NCBI RefSeq assembly: GCF_000247815.1
Contig: NC_021677.1
Location: forward strand, 63,095,374 to 63,159,373
From: Ficedula albicollis
Taxonomy: Eukaryota; Chordata; Aves; Passeriformes; Muscicapidae
Length of the DNA stretch: 64,000 bases
Direction: 5' to 3'
Both the position numbers and the translations under genes were made by a program. The notes under the pieces are model-generated. The model was not told the origin of the DNA, did not search any database, and saw nothing but the letters and a program-made list of their open reading frames with translations. Of this stretch, positions 50,946 through 64,000 are shown in pieces (within the stretch, counting starts at the first letter, position 1; each line of letters starts with the position of its first letter).

Positions 50946-52234
50946 CTGTGAGGAGCCAGGATGGAAGATTTTGGGAGGTGAACAAAGTGAGGAAGGTCAG
51001 AAGAGCATTCCAAGGATGCTTGAAAGAATCACCTGGTGAAGAATCCCCTCAGAGTGGTTGGCTCCTGAAAAAACAGGAAGTTGTTTTCCATGGAGAAGGG
51101 ATTTGAGGAGCACAGACAATTTTGATCCCAAATCCAGATGGGATCAGACGTGGGACGAGCAGAGATGCCCCAGCAGAGGTGGAAGGTGAGGAGCAATTCT
51201 GTTCCCCCTTCCAAAGGCTGGCAGTGGTTGGAAAACATCAGGAAGCTCCTGATGGCCTAAATGGGAATAAACTCCAATTCCAAGGAAGTTTGGGACACCT
51301 GGAGCAGGGAGACTCTGAAACGGTTTCCCAGTGAGAGGAAATTGAAGCACTTTTGAAATTCGATAGGAGCAAATTATTGATGCTCCACCACTGGGGATTT
51401 CAAGGGATGTTTTATGATCCCCAAAGTGTTCCTTGAATCCCTCTGCTCTTCCCAGACCTGCACCCATGTGAGACGCCACAATCTGCAGGAGAGGGCTGGG
51501 GGAGTAGATTTTTGTGGGTTTCAGCCCCAGAAGGAGCCCCAGCCAGGAGAAAATGAACACTGCGAGTTCCCAGGACAAAATGTGTGTGTCCCACTCCTGA
51601 AAAATCCACTAAAACCTTTGGAATGCTGTCCCTCCCCTTGTTCTGGCCAATGGAGAGGTGAGAATCCTTCCCTGCCTCCCCTCCTGCCCCTGCTGGAAGA
51701 CAATGCATTTAGAGTTTCCAAATTCTAAACTCATTTTCCTTTGTTTTTAAGGAGCCTTTGAGGAAGGCAAGTCAATTTTCCCATTTGACAATAGGAAAAG
51801 CAGGATTTGCTTTAATTCCCACCTAATCCAGACTCTGCACAATCATTAATGTTATCAGCAAAAGCCTCGATTTAATGTAACTTAGGAAAAGCAGCTTAGT
51901 TATCGATATAATGTCATTTTTCCCGGAGATTAGAGCTTCCTGTGCTTCCGGAACTTTGCCGTGGAAAGGCGAACGTGGAATGGATGATCCAATACCCTAC
52001 AGCAAATGGAGGAGCAAACAAAGCTGAAATATTTCAAAAGAAGGGAGATAAGGATGCCAAATCCAGCCTAATGTGCAGTGTGTGTGTATCTCCCCATCTC
52101 TGATCCGTGTTTTTTAAGCCTGGAAAAGGAGCTCGGAATTATTTTATTTGCCAGCTGAAGAGAGAGGTTCATAAAAGCCAATTTAAGTGTGAAATGCTGA
52201 ATGGAAATCTTTGAATATTTGGAAATTCCTGTTT
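50946..52234. other. Unique non-coding DNA with a candidate conserved block
   Basis: No exon or repeat family recognised. The part at 51830-52160 is low-repeat and holds ATCATTAATGTTATCAGC, TTAGTTATCGATATAATG, AGGGAGATAAGG and an ATTATTTTATTTGCCAGCTG patch, in the style of a conserved non-coding element. Confidence 0.35.
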
Positions 52235-52352
52235 ATGGGTGGAGCTTGGAGCAACCTGGGGTAGTGGGAGGTGTCCCTGGCAAGATCAGGGAGTGGAACT
52301 GGATGATCCTGAAGGTCCCTCCCAACCCAAACCATTCCATGATTCCATGTTC
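52235..52352 (+). mobile_element. CR1 3' fragment
   Basis: GCTTGGAGCAACCTGGGGTA, GTGGGAGGTGTCCCTGGCAA and GGTCCCTCCCAACCCAAACC, then ATTCCATGATTCCATG, a textbook sense terminus. Confidence 0.93.
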
Positions 52353-52711
52353 AACCCAAGCCCCCAGTTCCTCTTTTTTATGTTTTCCAATAGAATTAAA
52401 GAAATCTGGGATGTGTTTCCCAGAGGAATCTGGTGCAGGGTCTCTGCCTCAGCGGGAGCACTCGAGGGAGTTTGGATCTGAGATCCCTGTTCCCACCTCA
52501 TTCCCCGGTTTTCCAAGGAATTTATTGCCGTGGCTGGACAGAACATGAGAAAACAGGAGGATTTGGCCTGGGAGCTGTAACAAATCCAAGTCTGATTAAT
52601 TCCATGAGAACAAAATCGTGGAGCAACGAGCTGGAGTTTGCCTCCTCTTTGTCCCTCAGGTGGGAGGTTCCTGAAGAAATGGACCACAGAAAGTTCAGAT
52701 ATTTGGAATTT
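52353..52711. other. Unique non-coding stretch
   Basis: Nothing recognised. Confidence 0.3.
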
Positions 52712-52892
52712 TTGACCATGGAAAGGGTTTTCCAACCCTGGCACAGCTGCTTGGGGCAGAGGTGGAGTCCCCGTCGTGGAGGGATTTAAAATCCATGGGG
52801 ATGTGGCACTTGGGGACACAGTGGTGGCTCTGGAAGTGCTGGACTCAATTCTGGAGGATTTTCCAGCCTAAATAATTCCAGGATTCTGTGTT
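52712..52892 (+). mobile_element. CR1 3' fragment, second subfamily
   Basis: CATGGAAAGGGTTTTCCAAC, CCTGGCACAGCTGCTTGGGG, GATGTGGCACTTGGGGACAC and TTTTCCAGCCTAAATAATTC, then CAGGATTCTGTG. Same subfamily as 36685-36850. Confidence 0.87.
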
Positions 52893-53449
52893 GCAGCTGC
52901 TTGTTGGGGCAGGAATCAGTGATGGGAGCAACAGGACCAGCAGGTCCCAGCTGAGCCCCAGAAAACCTTTCAGCAGGAGCCGTTTTTATGGATGAGTTTA
53001 ATTCCAATCAATACCAAAATTCACATTTCCTGAAGGACATTGGAAAAGCTTCCAAGGGAAAAAAAAACCTGCTAAGTGAGGTTTTTGGGAAGTGGATTTT
53101 TACATTTTCCTTCCAATTAGTGACCAGAACACCTTTGGAAACTCCTAAATATTTACAATTCCACCCCACACGCTGATCCCCTGAATCTTCAGAAGGCACT
53201 TCGGAAAATTAGCTCAAATCATTTGTTTTTAATTAATGCTTGTAAGCAACACTCAACATTTTCCTCACTTTCTCTGAGGATGAATTGATTGTCAAGGTTG
53301 GCAGCTGGACAGGACACTTTAATCTTGGATATTTTCTTAAAAATGCTTTCCAGGATGTGAATAAAAAAGATTTCTAAGAAATATTTCTCCTCATGTGGGT
53401 TATTTGAATAAAAAAGGATCAAAAGAAAGAATTTCTCCCTTTGTTTACT
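52893..53449. other. Unique AT-rich non-coding stretch
   Basis: Nothing recognised. Confidence 0.3.
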
Positions 53450-53649
53450 TTTTTTTAGTTGTTTGTTTTTGTTTTTTTTTTTTAAATACAGAGGGATTTT
53501 TGTTTTGTTTTGGTTTGGTTTTTTTTTGGGGGGGGGTTGGTTTTTTTTTCTTCCTTTTAATATTGGATTGTTTTTGTCTGGCCAATGCCCTTATTTAATA
53601 GAAGATAATTGCCCCTGCTCCCCCATTTTCTGGTTAAACCATCCTTAGG

Positions 53650-53682
<33 letters not shown>

Positions 53683-53742
53683 GTTTGTTTGTTTGTAGTT
53701 TTTTTTTTTGTTTTGTTGGGTTTTTTTGTTTTTTTTTTTCCA
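53450..53742. repeat. T/G low-complexity region
   Basis: Runs of T8-T10 alternating with GTTT, GGTTTGG and GGGGGGG. No tandem period. The Phe-rich frames are compositional. Confidence 0.85.
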
Positions 53743-54484
53743 GTGGGATTTAGTTCACAGATGCTTCAGAAATTCGGGAATTGAACCCAACTTTGGGAAG
53801 GGGGGATCAGGATCCGAGCAAACCCCCTGGGATGGGCTCCTCAGAGGTTTGGAATCCTGGATTATTACAAACCCAGCTTGGTTTTGTTAACAAGAGCTCT
53901 GAACTGCTCCCCTCTCTTCATTCCCGTGATTTTTAATCCAGAGGGGGTGTGGTGTTCTCCTAAAACCGATTTATCCCGGAATTATTGGAATTATTTACCG
54001 CCAGGCCGGTCTGCAGGACCAAACTTGATTTCCAGGGATCCAGGGAAGGTTTCAGCTCCCAGCTCCGATCCCCCAAATTAATGAAGCCACGAGGAGCCCC
54101 TGCAAGAGTCATTGAGGAATTCATCCCTGCTAGGAATGGAAGAGGATCGTGGAGGAGAATCATGGGCTCGTTATGTTTGGAAAACACCCCGAGGATCATC
54201 GAGCTGGATGGATGGGGGCTGCTGAGTTCACAGGGAAGTTTCCAATGGATTAACAGAAAGCAGCTGGAAAAAAGACAGGAATAAAAATTCCTCTCTTCCC
54301 GAGAAGGCTCTAACCAGGATCATCAGGTTTTTGTTGCGGAGAGGAAGGTTTGGGCTGAGGTTGGGAAAATGTTTTTAGTGTGGAGGGTCAGGGAGTGGTG
54401 GAAGAGATGATGGAGGTCAGAGTATGGGGCAGGGGATCTGGAAGGAAGGGGTGATCTCTGGAATGACAGGATTGGGATCAGGGA
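53743..54484. other. Unique non-coding stretch
   Basis: Nothing recognised. Confidence 0.35.
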
Positions 54485-54765
54485 ATCAGAGAATCCAGGA
54501 ATGGGTTGGGTTGGAAGGGAGCTCCAGACCCATTTTATTCCAAGCCCTGGATTCCTTCCACCATCCCAGGCTGCTCCAGCCCCAGTGTCCAACCCGGCCT
54601 TGGGCACTGCCAGGGATCCAGGGCCACCCACAGCTGCTCTGGCAATTCCATTCCAGCCCCTCCCCATCCTCTCAGCCAAAAATCCCTTCCAAATATCCCA
54701 CCTAAATCCTCCCTGGCTTGTTTAAAACCACTTCCCCTTGTTCTATCTCAGCTCTTCCTTCCCCG
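54485..54765 (-). mobile_element. CR1 3' fragment, about 280 bp
   Basis: GGAATGGGTTGGGTTGGAAG, GTGTCCAACCCGGCCTTGGG, CCACAGCTGCTCTGGCAATT and ACCACTTCCCCTTGTTCTAT in antisense order. Confidence 0.92.
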
Positions 54766-57325
<2,560 letters not shown>

Positions 57326-58172
57326 TTTAAAAATTATTTTAAAATTACTTTTAATGATGATTCTGCAGCAGAGCTCCCCAGATAGAGAGGATTTCTTTTT
57401 CCCTGGTTTTATTTATTTAAGGTGTCTCCCAAAATCTTGACTTTAATGCTGGGTACAACCCACATTTGCATATATTTATTTTATTTATTAATCGCCTCAC
57501 AAAACCCCACAATTAAATCCTACAGAAGGCAACATGGAAATGGTTTATTTGATTTCCTATGTAATAAAAAATTCATAATAATATAATTACTTGAATTTGA
57601 AAAGCACTACAGATGTCATTGCACGTTCCTAGTTTCAGTTTTAACAAGGCAGGGTTTAAATTAAACTCCAGCTCCACACTGAGATTATTTCAATTAGAGA
57701 AACCCCTTGTGATCAAATATTCTTTGCTTTAAAGTCGTGCTGCATAAATATTTCATCCTGTGTTTAATAACAGCTTTTTCAGAGTGGAGAAACAAACACA
57801 GAGCTCTAAAATCTGTGGATTTAAACAGCTGCTGACAGAATTTTGAGGAATATTTGAGTTGGGAATTAATTCAGCTTGGGGCAAAATGCAGAAATGATGT
57901 AGGGAGGGAGGGAGCTGGTCGGAAACAAGAAGTGGAAAATGTTATTTTTGAGCTTTCAATTCATAATTTGCTGTCACAAAACTCTCCTGGGGATCTCACT
58001 GAACCTACAATTAAAGTGGGTTTTAAAACAAAACCAATTCCAGACACTCCAATGGAAAATGAACATTAATTGTTGCAGGGTTTTTTATTTCTAAAAATAA
58101 AAAGAGGCCAAATAAAGGTCCCTTTGGGAGGAACAGGGAGGAATTCAGCAGGAATTTAGCACAGAATGTTGG
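57326..58172. other. Unique AT-rich non-coding stretch
   Basis: No exon, RNA gene or repeat family recognised. Confidence 0.35.
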
Positions 58173-58840
<668 letters not shown>

Positions 58841-58884
58841 CATCCTTCTTTGCAAGCCCAGACAGTTGGGAATCAGCTGGACAA

Positions 58885-58980
58885 AGGGACAGCTCCCACT
58901 GTCCCAGGCTGCTCCAAGTCCAACCTTGGACACTCCCAGGGACCCAGGGGCAGCCACAGCTTCTCTGGGAATTCCCACAT
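58885..58980 (-). mobile_element. CR1 3' internal fragment
   Basis: GGGACAGCTCCCACTGTCCC, then AGGCTGCTCCAAGTCCAACC and GGGGCAGCCACAGCTTCTCT, in antisense. It lies about 45 bp past the LTR. Confidence 0.8.
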
Positions 58981-61638
58981 GGGAGAATTCCCATGAGCTT
59001 AATTCCAAATAATTTCCCGTCTTCATTCCTCACGCTCTTCCTCACAACAATTTCCAGACTCAAACGTGTCACTTCTAGGATTTATCACCTATAAATTCCC
59101 CATATGAAAGAATAAATCCCAGTTTTCCAAACAGATTTATGAAAGGCAGAACTCCTGCTCATCCATCTCCTTCCATTCCCTAATTTCCAGTTTCCTCCAC
59201 ACTTTTCCGTGTTTCATTTTCATTGTTTCATTTATTCCGTGTTCTGCTTTTATTACAGGTCCCACATCCTGCTGTGGGGAGAATGAAATTTATTCATAAT
59301 TCATAAATTTACATAGTTTAAAAAAACTGGGCCGTAAAATCTATTTTAATGAGCATTTAAAAAGAATTTTTAGGACACTCCTGAGGTGAAAAAGTCGGGA
59401 ATGGGAATTGGCAGATGTGAAATGACACAGAGACATTTGCTCCAAATATTTCTATGGAGAAACCACCAGCTTTCCCAAATATTTTGTGATGGGATTCTAT
59501 AAACTGGATGCTCCAGTAGGGATGGGTTTAGCACCAGGGAGAAAAAAAAAAAAAAAATCTGAGATGGAACAGCTTGAGGAGTAAAATTCCTGCTGCTCCA
59601 CGGATGGAAAAAACCACTGGAAGCAGGAAAATATAAAATGAGAGCTGTGAGACAGAATTTTCAGGAAAAGCCATTTTTAGTCTTGGTTTAGTCTGGAACT
59701 TCCTAAAACATCTTGTTCCTGCCTGTTTCTCATCATATTTTAAGGAATGTTTATTTTTTGGGAACTCATTGAGCAGAAGATCCCATGTGGGATTTCACTT
59801 GGATCCGTCACTGTCTGACACCCTCCTGGTTTTTGACTAAATGATGCCATTTTGGGTTAAGAAATGTTATAAAATGCTTTGGATTTAGTTCATTTTGCCA
59901 CAATTTGGAATTCTACCAAGGAATATCAGACTTAAAGATCAAATCCTCTAATAAATGATGGATAATGTAAGGAAAGGAAAAGGGGTTTTTTTATCACTTT
60001 AATTAGTAAAAAAAAAAATATTTGGTGCCTCTCTGAGACGTCCCAAATCTCAATTCCTGTTGGAAGCGAATGCCAGAGACTTGGCTCCATGGAAATTATG
60101 GAAAGAAAATGGTTTTAATTTTGAAAATCACAGGTTATAAAGTCAGGACGGTCTTCCAAAATGGTTCATGTGAATATCCAGTGAGACATTCCCCAGGACG
60201 GCTGGGAATGGGAATTCCTTGGGACTCCAATTAGTAGCATTTAAAAGATTTATTGATGATTCTGTGCAGGAAAGCTGATCTTGAGGAGCTGACCCCAAAG
60301 AGAGGCGTGGGATGGGTTTGTTCCCATCATCATCTGGGGACAGAGGAGGAGAATCCCTGGGCTGGGGGAGCTGTTCCTGGTTTTTAGGTGGCCACTGACC
60401 AGTGGTGACCACAGACACACAAAAAGGAGGAATTTTGGCTGTTTTCCTGTTAAATGCAGCTCTGGCTTCATGGAGCATCCCATGGAGCACGGGAATGCTG
60501 AACTCATCCGTTTTCCCATGGTTTTAATGCCAAATTTTCCTCTGAATCCACGTTTTTAACAGCAGGAATCAGAAGCCACGAAGGGTTAGGTGTGATCCGA
60601 GCTCACAGTCCTTGGATAGGCACTTTGGGCACTTTTCCATACCTGGAACCCAAAATCTGGGTGCAAACACCACAGGAACCTCCTGGGGTGCTGAATTGAT
60701 GGATCAATCCATGGCCTGAGATAATTCCGGTCTGATTGTGGCAAACAAACTCCTCAGTTTGTCCCACAGGCACGGAATTATTGCCAAAAGATGCTTTAGG
60801 ATCCACTTAATTACACATCTGATAATTAATAGGCAGCAATTTGTGATTCTGAGCTGCTCTGGATCCAATCCCATTTTTACGTTCCCACAAAATCCATCCC
60901 AGTGAGCAGCAAAGGGGTGGAATTCCAGATTTCCAGTACTCTCCTCCCATAGAATCCCAGCCCAGATACCTTAAAGCATGAGGAGAGTGAATTCCCACAA
61001 AGTTTTCTGTAGGTTTTGAGTTGTTATTTTGGCAGGAAAATTCACGCTCAACCCTCAGAGAGGAGATTATTCCATGAACCTTCCAACATGGCAGGGAGCA
61101 CTAAAAAGTTCTGGGGAGAATAATTTGTTCTTTAATTTAAAAAAGTGCCCAGGCAACAAGAAAGGAATTAAAATAACTCACCCAACACCCAGTCACGTGC
61201 AGAAAAAAATCCCTAAAAATAAAAATCCTGGAAGCAGAGCTGTTGTATTGACAGGGAATCATTCCACAGCCCCTAATCCAGCATCTGTTATCTCCAAAAA
61301 CCTGCTGCACTGAATTCCCTCAAAACTGTGATTGGAAAAATACTGCTATTAATTGATTCCCCAAATTAACTCCTAATCCAAGAGTCCTGATTATGATTAG
61401 GCTGGTAATCAATTCATTTGATAGAAAGCTCCTTAAATTTTCCAAATCGCAGCTCAGCTCTTCCCTCTCTCTCTCTTTTCCACTTGTTTCATTAATTAAC
61501 TGTTTTTCCCAGCAGTGAAAAGCAGGATTTTCCTCCCTTAATTGCCTCTTGACCCTTCCTGGCTCTGCCTTCAGAGGTTCTTCATCAGGAGCAAATGGAA
61601 ATGTTGTCCATGAATTAAAAATATCGCTGGTTGTCACC
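58981..61638. other. 2.65 kb of unique AT-rich non-coding DNA
   Basis: No repeat family or exon supported. A 67-codon minus-strand frame (60603-60806) encodes a reasonably complex Cys/Gly-containing peptide and is followed by CCAGGTATGG, which could be a splice donor. I cannot match it to a family and there is no supporting acceptor. Confidence 0.35.
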
Positions 61639-61911
61639 AATCCCTGCTTGGCTAAACCAGGATGGAGGTGGGCATCAGCTGCAATTTTTTTGCCATTATT
61701 TATCTTTATTTTGTTGGAAAAACTCCAAACTCCAAAAATTCCAAGATGACTTTTGGTTGGTTTTTTTTGTTGTTCTTTTTTAATCCCTGCTTGGCTAAAC
61801 CAGGATGGAGGTGGGCATCAGCTGCAATTTTTTTGCCATTATTTATCTTTATTTTGTTGGAAAAACTCCAAACTCCAAAAATTCCAAGCTGACTTTTGGG
61901 GTTTTTTTTGT
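61639..61911. repeat. Duplication, 120 bp x 2, offset 153 bp
   Basis: AATCCCTGCTTGGCTAAACC, then AGGATGGAGGTGGGCATCAG, CTGCAATTTTTTTGCCATTA and CAAAAATTCCAAG, at 61639 and 61792. Nearly identical, separated by a T/G-rich spacer. Confidence 0.93.
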
Positions 61912-61937
61912 TTGTTTGTTTGGGTTTTTTTTTTGTT

Positions 61938-61939
61938 GG

Positions 61940-61983
<44 letters not shown>
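61938..61983. repeat. (GTT)n microsatellite
   Basis: About fifteen GTT units after a T-rich run. It gives poly-Val, poly-Gln, poly-Asn and poly-Thr frames. Confidence 0.95.

Positions 61984-64000
<2,017 letters not shown>

Noticed and set aside
60603..60806. Possible 67-residue exon on the minus strand with a CAG/GTATGG donor-like end
   Set aside because: No recognised family, no convincing acceptor and no neighbouring exon. A protein search and RNA-seq would decide.

Overview
The window looks like non-coding nuclear DNA from a bird, most likely a songbird (Passeriformes). The evidence is its interspersed repeats. More than 30 truncated 3' ends of CR1 LINEs are spread over both strands, recognisable by the block around CCAGGGGCAGCCACAGCTGC and the terminal TTCCAACCCAAACCATTCTG. 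There are also solo-LTR-like pieces, including one opening TGTCCTGGTTTGAAAGGCAG that I recognise as a passerine ERVL-type LTR. I found no protein-coding exon, tRNA, rRNA or other RNA gene that I can support. Every long open frame falls in a homopolymer, in a tandem repeat whose period is a multiple of three, or in an untranslated CR1 3' end. The window is best read as intergenic DNA or a very large intron.

The most striking feature is thirteen uninterrupted poly-C runs (65 to about 1,684 bp, about 7.9 kb or 12% of the window), all C on the given strand. I conclude they are assembly or gap-filling artefacts. The run at 11262-11538 is directly preceded by 26 bp of Illumina TruSeq adapter (11236-11261). 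Most of the others sit inside tandem arrays or repeats, where a short-read assembly would break. Sequence on either side of a run should not be assumed contiguous.

Layout: 1-11 kb holds unique AT-rich sequence, a GT-rich degenerate array (9.1-9.7 kb) and three poly-C runs. 11-21 kb holds CR1 fragments, GGGAT and GGAATA microsatellites and a TTTCCCAG minisatellite with nested higher-order structure. 21.1-21.4 kb has a compact GATA and E-box cluster that could be a regulatory element, followed by a 1.4 kb minisatellite with a period of about 114 bp. 23-33 kb holds CR1s, a GGAA microsatellite and LTR pieces. 33-36 kb has a recent duplication of 463 bp or more with perfect identity and a related 106 bp block. 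37.5-38.7 kb is a 25/75 bp minisatellite. 41.4-44.0 kb is a G-rich GGGATATA array interrupted by 1.46 kb of poly-C. 47.0-48.25 kb is a 15/45 bp minisatellite. 48-64 kb is mostly unique AT-rich DNA with CR1s, an LTR split by poly-C and small tandem duplications.

No genes act together here. The useful content is repeat biology, a few candidate non-coding regulatory elements, and clear evidence of sequence-quality problems. I did not find a convincing new biological system.
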